The notes beneath the pieces were generated by a model that was not told the origin of the DNA, ran no database searches, and saw nothing but the letters and a program-made list of their open reading frames with translations. A DNA stretch of 64,000 nucleotides from Shewanella surugensis (GTDB taxonomy: Bacteria; Pseudomonadota; Gammaproteobacteria; Enterobacterales; Shewanellaceae). Shown one piece after another: positions 8,160-18,588 of the stretch. The stretch covers positions 1 through 64,000 of the forward strand of contig NZ_JAKIKS010000001.1 of NCBI RefSeq assembly GCF_023284005.1. Reading direction: 5' to 3'. How positions within the stretch are numbered: the first letter of the stretch is position 1; each line of letters opens with the position of its first letter. The position numbers and the translations under genes were made by a program.

Positions 8160-8246
8160 TATATACCCGTTATATTTAAAGATGCAGGATTCAGCTGGAA
8201 TTAAAAATTCCTTGTAGGCAAGGCTTTGAGTGAGTCTCAAAGCCTT
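8160..8246. repeat. Dispersed intergenic repeat with an 11-bp hairpin
   Basis: Bases 8160-8220 share a core (GATGCAGGAT-CAGCTGGAATTAAAA, then TAGGCAAGG) with the inverted end of the element at 29544-29784, and the first part also matches 10019-10051. It is followed by a perfect stem, AAGGCTTTGAG at 8220-8230 and CTCAAAGCCTT at 8236-8246, which may end transcription of the di-heme gene on the minus strand, although no long T run follows. Confidence 0.55.
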
Positions 8247-8263
8247 ACTAACTCATTAATCCC

Positions 8264-9919
8264 TTATAATGACATCAAGAAGTCAATCACTTGATCTCTT
8301 TCTACGCCGCTTAATGCCATAAAGGCTTGCTGACTGCTTGATGCTTCACCGCCATGCCATAACACCGCTTCTTCCAATGTTGCCGCTCTGCCATCATGCA
8401 AAAATCCTGCTTGTGGGTTAACAGTTTGCGTTAACCCAATCCCCCACAACGGGCGAGTACGCCACTCATTACCATCGGCAAGAAAATCGGGACGGCCATC
8501 GGCGAGCCCCTCTCCCATGTCATGGAGTAACATGTCACTGAAAGGATAAATTGTTTGCCCCTTGAGTGCACTACTCATGGCTTTCCCGCCTAATTCACCC
8601 GAAGCTTGCGTCACAAAACTAGGCGTATGGCATCCAGTACAGTTAAGCTCATCGAATAATCTTGCCCCTTCACGCACGTCAATGTCATCAACATTGCGTC
8701 TTGCTGGTACGGCTAAGGTTTCAGCATAAAAAACCACGGCATCACTAAAGGTTTCATTGGCCTCCGGCTCACCATTTTCATCACTACCGATATCGACAAA
8801 GCCTGTACGGGTTAAATAAGAGTCATGTAACGCTGTACCCGCCACACTTTCATCAGGAAACAGCGGATTAGTCACGCCCATGTCACCACGAAGCGCACCT
8901 AACGATTGCACCCTGACACTCGGGGTATTGGCTTTCCAACCAAAGCGGCCTAAAGACACCGGATTGTCATTTCCCGCTTGGGCTTTAACCGCATCAAACA
9001 CATAGTTAGCTCGGCCCGAAATACCATCACTGTTACTATCATCCACATCGACATGAGCCAAAATATGGCTTTCAGGAATGGCCTCTAATAGACCCAAACC
9101 AAACACTGGCATACTGTTTCTCCAGCCCATTAACACGTCTTCTTGTAATAACTCCGAGGTGACATTACTGCTATCTAAACTTTCACCGGGCGAATCATAA
9201 GGATTTTCTACCGCAAATAAAGGACGTTTCAGCTCAACACTCATTCCATCGCTGTAGGTTATCGTTTGATATTCATAAGACAAATACACATCTGCCTGTC
9301 CTATGAATTGATTATCTTGCCAATCAGGTCTCGCTTCTAACACGCCTCGATGGAACAATTGTGTACCGAAATCGTGAACTGGGATCGGCGCACAATACTC
9401 GTTTTCAGCCGTGCCAAGTTCACAATCAATGTCTCTTGCAGTGCTGATCCGCAGAAATATTCCCGCCTCGGTACCTAATAAGACACGATCACTTCCCTCT
9501 GGGACAATCGGCGTTGAATTTCGGCCATCTCTTTGATGACATGAGTTACAATCAGCGTTATTAAACACCGGCCCTAATCCATCAAGCTCAGGGTTATTCT
9601 CATTCGGCGCTGTGGTAAATTTCATTTCAAAATTAGCGTCGCCCTCTAAATGTAAATCGAAATCTTCTTGGGTTAAATTAGCTGCGGGGGTTGAAAAGCC
9701 ATGACCCGATTCATTGGTATCCGTTGCCGATGTCTCACCGCCACTTAAGATAACATTTGTAAAACTGGGATAAACGACTACCACGTCTTGGTCGGTTGAG
9801 TCGCTATTGTCGACATCATTATTTGTCGACTCATCCTCACCAGAGCCACCACAAGCGGCTAAGCTCAGACCCAAAAATAATACTGTACTTAGATGTAACA
9901 GATGGTTTTTATGCTTCAT
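8264..9919 (-). CDS. Di-heme oxidoreductase lipoprotein (DUF1111 / putative thiol oxidoreductase)
   Basis: An exported c-type cytochrome of the DUF1111 family. The start chosen is ATG 9919, with GAGG eight bases upstream, which gives a lipoprotein signal ending in LSLAAC; the open frame extends upstream to 9958 without support. Two CxxCH heme sites are visible: CNSCH near residue 125 and CTGCH near residue 428, with the usual FNN..C.SCH and L.C..CH..S contexts. Length (551 aa) is normal. A Ser/Asp-rich linker follows the lipid Cys. It is the last gene of a minus-strand set with imelysin and a porin, an arrangement common in marine bacteria and often iron-controlled. The electron donor and substrate are unknown. 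Confidence 0.85.
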   Translation of the reverse strand: MKHKNHLLHLSTVLFLGLSLAACGGSGEDESTNNDVDNSDSTDQDVVVVYPSFTNVILSGGETSATDTNESGHGFSTPAANLTQEDFDLHLEGDANFEMKFTTAPNENNPELDGLGPVFNNADCNSCHQRDGRNSTPIVPEGSDRVLLGTEAGIFLRISTARDIDCELGTAENEYCAPIPVHDFGTQLFHRGVLEARPDWQDNQFIGQADVYLSYEYQTITYSDGMSVELKRPLFAVENPYDSPGESLDSSNVTSELLQEDVLMGWRNSMPVFGLGLLEAIPESHILAHVDVDDSNSDGISGRANYVFDAVKAQAGNDNPVSLGRFGWKANTPSVRVQSLGALRGDMGVTNPLFPDESVAGTALHDSYLTRTGFVDIGSDENGEPEANETFSDAVVFYAETLAVPARRNVDDIDVREGARLFDELNCTGCHTPSFVTQASGELGGKAMSSALKGQTIYPFSDMLLHDMGEGLADGRPDFLADGNEWRTRPLWGIGLTQTVNPQAGFLHDGRAATLEEAVLWHGGEASSSQQAFMALSGVERDQVIDFLMSL

Positions 9920-10018
9920 TATTGCCTCACAAAAAAAGCAGTAAAAGTAACACCTCACACTGCCTTTGATTTGTTAATCCCCAATGATGAGAAAAAGAGA
10001 CATTCAAATCACCGGGAA

Positions 10019-10051
10019 ATGTATACCCGTGATACTTCAAGATGCAGGGGT
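10019..10051. repeat. Short copy of the dispersed intergenic repeat
   Basis: Resembles the start of the repeat at 8160 (TATACCCGT.ATA.TT.AAGATGCAGG). It lies between the imelysin and di-heme genes, in a 270-bp gap that holds no other recognised feature. Confidence 0.45.
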
Positions 10052-10189
10052 ATAACAAAAGTTATTATATTTTTTATAGTCAAAACTGTTACCAAACCCC
10101 GTTGAAATACTGACCTTCAGCGGGGTTAGGTATCGATAAAGAAAGTCATCTATTGCGGCTGAATTTATCGATTTCATGTCCCAGTAACC

Positions 10190-11338
10190 TTAGATATCCC
10201 ACTGACTTAATAATGGAATAACGTCATTTTCTAAGCTGGTTTGTAACGTACTTAACGCATCGATCGCCGCTTGAATACGAACCCGTCCATCGACATCCGA
10301 TATCGCTTGGCGAAACGGCGTATCATTTGAGCCTGCTATCGCTTCAATTAGCAAAATGGCTTCATTGATTTCAGCACTAATCCTGGCGGCAAGCTTTGCA
10401 TCGGCAGCTGTAACAAAATCGACAATACCGGATTTATCCGAGCTGCCTAAAAACTCACCTTCATAGACATTACGCACGCCTTTAATGTTATCGCTAAAGT
10501 CTGTTAATGAGTTCCAAGAATATTGTGATTCTACTTTTGAGGTATCGGCTTGGGCTAAGGATTCACCGAAAGGATCAGCAATTTTTCCATTACCCACTTC
10601 ATCGACAATACCTATCATACCGTTAACTAACTCTTGGATAACACTCAAGTTTGAACTATAGAAAGTATTATTATTCTCCCCAGGCGTTTTCAATGAATCC
10701 GCATAAGCAGCACCGTTTCCAGCGTCATAGCTCACCGTCCAAGCATCCGCTAAAGAAGCAGTGTAATCACGAAACACTTCTGCAAGCGCCGCCAAATATT
10801 CACGCTGGCTAAGACTTAACTCATCGATGCTCTTTTCATTGGTGTTAATACCATTACCAAACAATAAGTATTCCATGGTATGAAAACCTTGCACATCATC
10901 ATTCCATGTTTTAATCGTCGCGGCATCAAATCCTGAGTTATTGGCCAGAACCTTGGTGAGATCTGAGGTATTCAATGGCCAGCTGTCTAAATGAGGATCA
11001 ATCCCTAACGCATCAACAGGGCCAAAAATGTGCGACTCACCTTGCTCCCATGGCGCACGCGCAGCCTTCCACGCGGCTTGCGCGGCTAATAAATTTTCGG
11101 TTGTCGCATTATTGAGTAACGTTTGTGTCGCAAGTAATAAAGCATCGCCTTGCAAGGCGAGGTTTTCATAACCTGCCACAATCACATCATCGGTTAAATT
11201 GGTGATGGTTTCTGTGGCAGTAAAGCTAAAGCTGCTACTGGTATTTTCAGTCGAACTATCATCAGAACCTGAACCACCGCATGCTGTTAATGTGGTAATT
11301 AATGCCATCGCAAGGGCTGTACGGGTAAAATATTTCAT
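10190..11338 (-). CDS. Imelysin family (peptidase M75) lipoprotein
   Basis: A periplasmic, membrane-anchored protein of the imelysin group, linked to iron uptake. ATG 11338 has GGAG seven bases upstream and gives a lipoprotein signal ending LITTLTAC; the frame also runs four codons further upstream. The signature GxHxxE is present as GFHTMEYLLFG near residue 153, and a helical duplicated architecture follows (two bundles, about 60-220 and 240-380). At 382 aa its length is typical. It lies about 60 bp downstream of the porin and 270 bp upstream of the di-heme gene on the same strand. Family members generally lack shown peptidase activity, so metal binding is more likely than proteolysis. Confidence 0.88.
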   Translation of the reverse strand: MKYFTRTALAMALITTLTACGGSGSDDSSTENTSSSFSFTATETITNLTDDVIVAGYENLALQGDALLLATQTLLNNATTENLLAAQAAWKAARAPWEQGESHIFGPVDALGIDPHLDSWPLNTSDLTKVLANNSGFDAATIKTWNDDVQGFHTMEYLLFGNGINTNEKSIDELSLSQREYLAALAEVFRDYTASLADAWTVSYDAGNGAAYADSLKTPGENNNTFYSSNLSVIQELVNGMIGIVDEVGNGKIADPFGESLAQADTSKVESQYSWNSLTDFSDNIKGVRNVYEGEFLGSSDKSGIVDFVTAADAKLAARISAEINEAILLIEAIAGSNDTPFRQAISDVDGRVRIQAAIDALSTLQTSLENDVIPLLSQWDI

Positions 11339-11398
11339 AAAAAACTCCATGTGAATAAGCTAAAAGTGAATAAACTGAAATTTAAATAAGTTGATAAA

Positions 11399-12796
11399 TT
11401 AAAGAGAAAATTGGTAACCGACGCCTAAAGCAAAAAAGTTGGTGTCGGGAATCGAAGCCACTGCGACTTGCTGCCTTCCCGCTTCCGCTTTAATCACAAC
11501 TTTAGGAATAGGGAAGTAGTTCACGCCAACACTTGTCCAAGTATTTTCAAAGCGTTTACTCGCAACCCCACTTTCCACTTCTTTTAACGGATTGGAGTAA
11601 TCAATACTGGCAAAAACAGTGACGGGAATATCGGTGTAATGATTTAAGTCAAATCCAGCTTCTATGAAAAAGGCTTCTGATTCTGACCCCACCTGTGCGA
11701 AATTACCCGGTTGTAATCCAGGGGTCGTTTTATTGGCTGCTGCGATGGCATCGGCATCGCTGAGTGTGCCATAAATATATTGCCCACGAATAGTCCAAGG
11801 GCCTTCGACGTAAGCCCCTGCAACAGTGATAATAGTGACGGTACCATCTTCACTGATTTTATTGGTTTTATGTCTATTACCACTGGTGTTACTGTAATAA
11901 TAAGACACACCAACGGCTGAACCTTTTTTGAAATTACCGTAATCTAAGCGAGCCACATAGGCTAAGTCATCGCCATTGACTTGCTCGAAACGTTTTTGAT
12001 GTCCTGATGCAACCCAATTATAGGTACGGAAATATTCGGAATTTAACCCATTCACCACTTGCGCTTGGTAAAAAACATTAGACACTTCGCCAAAAATACC
12101 GACACCATTTTCATTCCATACAGTTGGCAGCATCGCTTGCTCACCTTTATGGCGGAGAACAGTCAGATATTGGTTGGGTTTATGTAATATACTGCCTAAA
12201 CCAACAGGCAGATGAATGTTACCAAATTTAACCCCAAAGGCATCGCTTGGACGATAACGGATCTGGGCTTTTTCAATGAGTACTTCCCCTCCGGCTTCTG
12301 TTTCTGACTCAAATTCACCAAACTCATCAAAACCGTCATATTCTAATGCTGTGCCCGTACCGCCATGTTCATATTCAATTTCAACTTCTATGTCCCATTT
12401 ATCATTAAAGCGATAGCCAAACTCCGTCACTATACGTTCTAAATCAAAGCGCCCACGACGTTCAGGGGTCGTATCTTGTACATTGTCGAAATATTCTTGA
12501 TTGGTATAGTTGACCGTACCATAAGACTTGAAAATGAATTTATCGAGCCGAGCGGTTGCGCTATCTTGTTGAAGAGAAACGATCGCTTGTTCTTGTTGTT
12601 GTCTCTCGATTTCACTCTCTTGTTTTTGCTGCTTCTGCTGTTCAGCTAACTTAGCCAATTGCTGCTTAAGCAAGGTCAATTCAGCTTCTTGCTTAGCGAT
12701 TGCGCTCGCCAAAGAAGCAGGATCATTTGCCGCCATACTACTCGCACTGAAACAACATCCTAAGATCAACGCCAGCGAATTTAACTTAAACCTCAT
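11399..12796 (-). CDS. Outer-membrane porin-like protein with N-terminal coiled coil
   Basis: A signal peptide (cleavage after ASSMA, about residue 23) is followed by a Gln/Lys/Glu-rich coiled coil (about 25-75), typical of trimeric porins with a periplasmic stalk. The remaining 390 residues alternate as beta strands, with many aromatic and Gly residues, and end in GVGYQFSL, an outer-membrane barrel terminus. It is the first gene of the minus-strand operon with imelysin and the di-heme protein, and a Fur-like site lies about 55-70 bp upstream. A role in passing iron or an iron-linked substrate across the outer membrane is inferred from context only. Confidence 0.75.
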   Translation of the reverse strand: MRFKLNSLALILGCCFSASSMAANDPASLASAIAKQEAELTLLKQQLAKLAEQQKQQKQESEIERQQQEQAIVSLQQDSATARLDKFIFKSYGTVNYTNQEYFDNVQDTTPERRGRFDLERIVTEFGYRFNDKWDIEVEIEYEHGGTGTALEYDGFDEFGEFESETEAGGEVLIEKAQIRYRPSDAFGVKFGNIHLPVGLGSILHKPNQYLTVLRHKGEQAMLPTVWNENGVGIFGEVSNVFYQAQVVNGLNSEYFRTYNWVASGHQKRFEQVNGDDLAYVARLDYGNFKKGSAVGVSYYYSNTSGNRHKTNKISEDGTVTIITVAGAYVEGPWTIRGQYIYGTLSDADAIAAANKTTPGLQPGNFAQVGSESEAFFIEAGFDLNHYTDIPVTVFASIDYSNPLKEVESGVASKRFENTWTSVGVNYFPIPKVVIKAEAGRQQVAVASIPDTNFFALGVGYQFSL

Positions 12797-12851
12797 ACCA
12801 ACACCTTATTTATTAACAAACCCCCAAAAATCGCGAGGATAGTATAACAAA

Positions 12852-12866
12852 TAAGAATTATTTTCA
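12852..12866 (-). promoter_or_regulatory. Putative Fur box
   Basis: On the minus strand TGAAAATAATTCTTA matches the 7-1-7 Fur motif TGATAAT-N-ATTATCA at 11 of 14 positions. It lies 56-70 bp before the porin start, in the promoter position of the porin-imelysin-di-heme operon. The rest of the 470-bp gap 12797-13268 is AT-rich and holds nothing else I recognise. Confidence 0.55.
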
Positions 12867-13268
12867 TTATAATTACCACCCAATAGAAACACAATTGAGT
12901 AGTGCGTCACGTAATAACAATAAATCAAACCTTTTAACAACATGAGGTTAAAATAGATGGGTCTTTGTTTGTAAAGATTGAGGTTCTCATGGGCTGTAAC
13001 AAAAAGACACGAATAGGAAGCGAGAATAACCTTCAAGGTGTTTTACTTTTTTGATCAATAATCAACCTAACTCTCAGTTAATTAAGCCGTTAAAGTGGGA
13101 TATACCAATGGAAGAAAAAAACTAAAGCAAAGAATACTGAAAAAAAGATTGAGGAACAAAAAAAGTAAACAACAATAGAAACCCCGCCCTTTACTATATA
13201 CCCGCAAGGTTTCATTCATTCACTAAGATAGGTTCGAGTTCAGGTTAATGATTATTTCAGCTTAGATA

Positions 13269-14039
13269 TTAAGCTTGATACCAATTCAGCGTGTCTGAAA
13301 GTTGCACCACTTCACCAATAATCATCAACGCTGGCATCACCAACTCAGGATCGACCGCTAAACGGTCTAATTCCTTTAAAGTTCCAACAAACTGACGTTG
13401 CTCTGAAGTGGTGGCTTTCGACACGATCGCCACGGGAGTATCGGCACTTCTACCTGCCGCTATTAAGCCTTGCTTAATTAGATTCGCATTTAAAATACCC
13501 ATATAAATCACTAAGGTATTATTAGGATTCGCGTAAGTATTCCAATCAATAGGCCGGCTTTTTAATTGGCAATGACCGGTCATAAAGGTTACTCCTTGAG
13601 CATAATCTCTATGGGTTAATGGAATGCCAGCATAAGCCGATGTTCCACTGGCCGCTGTGATGCCTGGAATGACCTCAAATGCCAAACCAGCTGCAACAAT
13701 GGCTTGTAATTCTTCACCGCCTCTGCCAAAAACAAAAGGGTCCCCACCTTTCAAACGAACCACATTTTTACCGGTTTTTCCTTTCGAAACCAATAACTGA
13801 TTAATTTCATCTTGAGGAACACTGTGCTTGCCCGCTCGCTTACCTACCGCAATTTTTTCAGCGGTATTGGGCAATAAAGACATAATCTCTTGGCTGATTA
13901 ACGCGTCATATAAAACCACTTCAGCCATTTGTAGAATGCGATAAGCTTTCAGCGTTAACAGTTCAACATCACCGGGACCTGCACCCACTAACCATATTTT
14001 ACCCTTGGGCTGATTATCCACTGCGCTTACCACTGCCAT
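13269..14039 (-). CDS. cobA: Uroporphyrinogen-III C-methyltransferase
   Basis: Transfers two methyl groups from S-adenosylmethionine to uroporphyrinogen III to make precorrin-2, the branch point to siroheme and cobalamin. Motifs in order: VGAGPGDVELLT (N-terminal, about residue 18), VRLKGGDPFVFGRGGEE (about 95-111), and VIPGITAASGTSAYAGIPLTHR (about 123-144, SAM binding). At 256 aa it is the stand-alone CobA/SumT form and lacks the CysG dehydrogenase/chelatase half. It stands alone on the minus strand; no nitrite or sulfite reductase gene is next to it in the window. The start ATG 14039 fits the family N-terminus. Confidence 0.93.
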   Translation of the reverse strand: MAVVSAVDNQPKGKIWLVGAGPGDVELLTLKAYRILQMAEVVLYDALISQEIMSLLPNTAEKIAVGKRAGKHSVPQDEINQLLVSKGKTGKNVVRLKGGDPFVFGRGGEELQAIVAAGLAFEVIPGITAASGTSAYAGIPLTHRDYAQGVTFMTGHCQLKSRPIDWNTYANPNNTLVIYMGILNANLIKQGLIAAGRSADTPVAIVSKATTSEQRQFVGTLKELDRLAVDPELVMPALMIIGEVVQLSDTLNWYQA

Positions 14040-14332
14040 AACTCACTCTATCCTAATACTCTTTCATTAAGACAAATATACGCTGTCTCTTATAACTTAA
14101 TAAAGATATAATAGTTAAAAGTTATACCATTATGATATAAACTTAGTCAGAGCAAAAATGCCCCTTCATCATAGAAAGCAAAAAACAGATTTTGGCCTAT
14201 TTAGCCCTATTTTGACTTATATCTTACTAATCTATTCATTTTTTTGTGCTAATCTGACGTTATTCATGACTACTGCGAAATATAATCCAATTACATATTC
14301 CATCTCTTGCTTAAGTAGGGTATAAGACCCCA

Positions 14333-15190
14333 ATGAAAATTCCAAAACGAATACAGCCACTCGTCGATGAAGGCCTAGTGGATGAAGTACTAAGACCACT
14401 GATGAGCGGTAAAGAAGCTGACGTCTATGTTGTCCGCTGCGCCGGGGAGATCCGCTGCGCTAAAATTTATAAAGAAGCTGACAAGCGTAGCTTTAAAAAA
14501 GCCGTAGAGTACCGTGAAGGACGTAAAGGGCGTAATAGCCGACGCTCGCGCGCCATGGAGAAAGGCTCTAAATTTGGCAGACAAGAACAAGAGCAAGCCT
14601 GGCAAAATGCTGAGGTCGATGCACTTTACCGTCTAGCCTATGCCGGTGTTCGCGTACCCCAACCTTATGGCTGTTTTGACGGCGTATTATTAATGGAGCT
14701 TATCACTGATGATAAAGGCTTCGTAGCGCCCAGACTGAATGATGTGACATTAACGGCAGAACAAGCCCAAATCGATCATAAAAAAGTCATGAAAGATGTT
14801 CAACTGATGTTGTGTGCAGGTCTTATCCACGGCGATTTATCCGAGTTTAATGTGCTACTGGATCATACTGGCCCCGTCATTATCGATCTGCCACAAGCCG
14901 TTGATGCAGCAGCTAATAACAATGCTAAGCGCATGTTAGAACGCGACGTTAATAACATGACCCAATTTTATGGTCAATATGCGCCTGAGATCTTATCCAC
15001 TCGTTATGGAAAAGAAATGTGGGCCTTATTTGAATCAGGAAAACTGACACCCGATACTGAATTAACGGGTCAATTTGCTGAAAGTGACAAAGCCGCCAAT
15101 GTGGATTCGGTGCTCGCTGAAATTCAAGCTGCTTTTGATGAAGAGCAAGATCGAAAAGAACGTATTTTGCAAGCGAACGAAGAAGATTAA
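14333..15190 (+). CDS. RIO1-type serine protein kinase
   Basis: An atypical protein kinase of the RIO family. The N-terminal region contains SGKEADVYVV and the ATP-binding Lys in RCAKIYKE (about residue 44); a Lys/Arg-rich insert follows (about 50-75). The catalytic loop is LIHGDLSEFNVLL (about 162-174), with the metal-binding Asp in VIIDLPQAV (about 184). Length 285 aa is normal for bacterial RIO proteins. It is monocistronic, with an 11-bp hairpin 30 bp after the stop. The bacterial substrate is unknown; ribosome assembly is the role of archaeal and eukaryotic relatives. Confidence 0.93.
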   Translation: MKIPKRIQPLVDEGLVDEVLRPLMSGKEADVYVVRCAGEIRCAKIYKEADKRSFKKAVEYREGRKGRNSRRSRAMEKGSKFGRQEQEQAWQNAEVDALYRLAYAGVRVPQPYGCFDGVLLMELITDDKGFVAPRLNDVTLTAEQAQIDHKKVMKDVQLMLCAGLIHGDLSEFNVLLDHTGPVIIDLPQAVDAAANNNAKRMLERDVNNMTQFYGQYAPEILSTRYGKEMWALFESGKLTPDTELTGQFAESDKAANVDSVLAEIQAAFDEEQDRKERILQANEED

Positions 15191-15218
15191 CCGCCCGCTC
15201 AATAATACACTCTCACAG

Positions 15219-15255
15219 GACATACTTTCTTCATTTTTAATAATGAAAGTATGTC
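15219..15255 (+). terminator. Hairpin terminator after the RIO kinase
   Basis: An 11-bp perfect stem, GACATACTTTC with GAAAGTATGTC, around an AT-rich loop, followed by a short pyrimidine stretch. The remaining gap to 15527 is AT-rich without recognised features. Confidence 0.55.
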
Positions 15256-15527
15256 TCGTTTCTTCATATATTCCCCTTTAACTTTACTTTCAAGCTAAAC
15301 ACCATCCTATTTCAATTTAATCGAATTTGAATAAAATGACGCACTCAACATACCATCACCCAATTACCGCACTGGTGTATGTTTAATCGCATTCCCTTCC
15401 ATTCCGACTTACTGCATCACAACACCAACGATAAAAACGATAAAAAACAATACACAAACATGATGTATCCAAGATTAAATTAACGTAATATAAGTGATAA
15501 GTATATTAATTAAATGGATGTATTTAG

Positions 15528-18336
15528 TTGACACATTTATTCAAACTCGGATTAGGGATACTCTTTCTCTGCATCCCCCTTTCAGCTCAAGCTTATAAAA
15601 TTCAATCTCATGTCTGGATAGGGCAACAAATCATTAATGATCTTGAAAATGATGGCAAGCTCTCCATTGAACTGAATGGAAAAATTATAACTTTATCCGT
15701 CCCATCAGATGTAAAACAAGCCATTTTGAGCTATCAACATGCCTTTTTGATGGGTCATATTGGCCCCGATGCCGCGCCAGATATTTTAGTCGGTCAATCC
15801 ATGATCCATCCGGGGGAAAATGGTTGGAATACAGCAGAATGGCTCAATTACTTACTCAATGAAATTAACAACCCCAACACCAGTAATAAAACCTTAATGA
15901 CCGCCTATAGTTACGGATTCTTAGGTCATGCCTCATCAGATGTATTTGCTCACACATACGTTAATAAATATGCGGGTGATATTTTTTCATTAACTGACGA
16001 GACATTAGTCGAAACGAGGCATATTGCACTCGAAGGCTATATTGCCGAAAAAAACGCCAGTCATTCGCAACAATGCTGGTCAAACTTGGCCATCGGCTTA
16101 CCACAGAGTCAACATCGAAAATGATTACGCCAATAATGTACGAGATGCACTCATTTATAATGATACTACTCAAGCTTTATATCAGCAGAATACTTACGCT
16201 AAACACTTAGCGGCTTACTGGCAATATCGACAAGTCATCGATGATTTAGCCGAAGCAGGTATTTGGCATGAAATCGATAAATGGGTTACCCAAATAGCAG
16301 CCCAGTATTGGCTAAACATTGATTTATCTGACACCGAAGCAGGTGCTATTGTCGATGCAGTTCAGCCTGTCCTCGATATTTTAAATGGCCCTGTTACCGA
16401 TGAGTTACAAGAAGCTAGCAACAAAATGTATGCCATCAGTAATAAATTCGAGACTTTGCAAGTTGATGGTATTGAAAAGGTCAATAATGAAGCTAAAGCA
16501 ATGCAGCGTGACTTACTTACAACCAAACAAGATCTTGAAGAAGCACTTTTAGAAATGGATGATCACTTTAAAGGCAAGTCTTGCGAACTATTAGATGATG
16601 CAACAAGATGGGATCCAACAGGATTGACTGAATGGATATCGAACCACTCTATTGGAGTATCAATCCTGCGTGGATTATTCGGTAGAAAAAAAGACCGACC
16701 CACCACAGAAACCCATAGGATCAATGGAACCCATGGCAATTTTAAAGCTGCTAAAACAGAATTAGTAAAAAACATTGCATACAATACAAAGAAGCTTCCC
16801 CAATTTGCTTGTAGAGATAATGATCAAACTTGCTTTAACAATCGAGAGCGAGTTAGACATGATCTTTTCATTGATAAAAACATGCTGAAATTAGTCGAGC
16901 TAGAGTTATTGTTATGGCCAAATATCGATACGGTTGAAAAAGAAGTGTGTTGGATGGAAGATACAACCCCCCCAACTCAAAAATGTACGATAGAGAGAGT
17001 CCCCTACACAAGTAGTGTGGTGTATAGCACTGGGCAAGGTAGCTACCCCAATGTAAATGACGCAGCAGGAAGTACTGCAATAGGTAAACTTTGTTACAAC
17101 GTCAACGATACTATTAATGATCAATTAATCGATGTTGTCACCTTAAAATCTAAACTAGAAACAGAATTATTAGTCAATCAGCTCGCCTATACAGATAAAG
17201 TCATCGAACTGAAAAAAGAAATGATCGCCGCAAGTAATTCGGTTAATAATGTCGCCAATGCCTTTGTCGATCTCAATCAAGTCATCTCGCTTGATGTCTC
17301 TCCCATACAAGGACTATTACGAGGTTGGCGTGGGGATTTAGACAGCGCCATGTCTGCCTACGTCAAAGCCAATGGACAAGTCATGTTGAACAGCACTTAT
17401 GCTGGTGCTGATACCATCGAGCCATTAGAAACTTGGTTTAAATGCTATCACGCACAACTTATTGGCATTCCTAGCTCTGTAGGAAATGCATGTGAGGGTG
17501 GGCTGTTATCTTCAATTCAAGATCTTATCGATGCCATGAAGAACATTGTTGAAATCATTAATACATTAGCCACGCCACCTGGAATTTCATCAAGCGTTAA
17601 AGCGAAAGTTCAAGAACTCTCTGATAGTGTGATCCAAGAATTAACCGATGAACTTAAACAACAAGTTGGCGATAAGTTGCGTGATTTAGTGCCCGATAAA
17701 GTGCAGTTACTCCTAGATGTATCGTCCGAAAAAATAGATGACTCAAGATTAAACCACTACTTTACTGTGCCCGAAACGCAATCATCAAAAGGTATTCTGA
17801 TGCTCCCTGATATGGCAAAGCGCATAAAAGCAGATATGCAATTAAGCACGACCGGTAAATTCGATCCAAACCACTTTGCAGTCATCTTTAATTCACTGCA
17901 ATTAGCCAAATTATCTTTACTCGATGCCAATGGTTTAGCGCTTTTAGCGACTCATGCGGGGTTACCAGCTAACACTTTCAATGGTACTAATAATATTATG
18001 GCCAGTGCTTTTTCGAATATTGATGGTAATCATCAATGGATGCCCATTGCACCACCTTTACCTAATAGTAACAATATCTATGTAAAGCTATACGACAGTT
18101 ATTCAACCCCCTTAGGATTTCTTCCTTGGAAAGAAAATAATCGTGATAAATTATTCAATAGCTTATTTAAAGGGCCACTCACCCCCAACTTAGATGTTAT
18201 GTATTCAGGTAAACATATTGCTGGCAATAACTACCCCTATCAAGTCTGTATGGCTAACCCTTTTCCCGCTAATTTACAAGATAGAAAATGCTTAGCCATA
18301 ATGTTGCTCCCCATTATCATGGGAATGCTACATTAA
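15528..18336 (+). pseudogene. Zinc-dependent phospholipase C-like exported protein, frameshifted
   Basis: The first part starts at TTG 15528 (GGA nine bases upstream) with a signal peptide (cleavage after SAQA) and carries motifs of the zinc-dependent phospholipase C fold: HVWIGQQIINDL, GHIGPDAAPDI and GFLGHASSDVFAHTYVN, supplying His and Asp ligands. Its frame ends at 16124. The rest of the protein, about 740 residues, continues in the +1 frame to 18336. Removing one A from the seven-A run near 16047-16053 joins them smoothly (IAEKTPVIRNNAGQ). The C-terminal region is Asp/Asn rich with coiled-coil segments and Cys pairs, as in a large exported protein. It could be a real mutation, a slippage-controlled switch or a sequencing error. 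A membrane lipid phosphatase-like gene follows. Confidence 0.7.
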
Positions 18337-18588
18337 CCTAAAATGCTAACACTGGTTCTTATTACTCTCTATCAAGGACAGTTTGTAAGAGCCCATCACT
18401 TTCACAAAATTAACATCCATTATTTCAAACTGATGACTAAAAAACGTCCAAAGGAAGTACTTGTTGTTTCAATATCTTTTACACCAGAAAATCCGTTACA
18501 CTTTAGCTTGAATATTAGCTAACAATAAACGGACTCTAAGGCTAGGGACAATCTAGTCGACATGAGCATTGAATAATAAAGGAAAGCA

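Noticed and set aside
12806..13036. 76-aa minus-strand frame upstream of the porin
   Set aside because: It overlaps the Fur box and promoter region, and its composition is AT-driven.
16047..16053. Classical -1 programmed frameshift at A AAA AAC in the phospholipase gene
   Set aside because: The heptamer is present, but the downstream frame is +1 (or -2), not -1, so standard slippage would not join the two parts.
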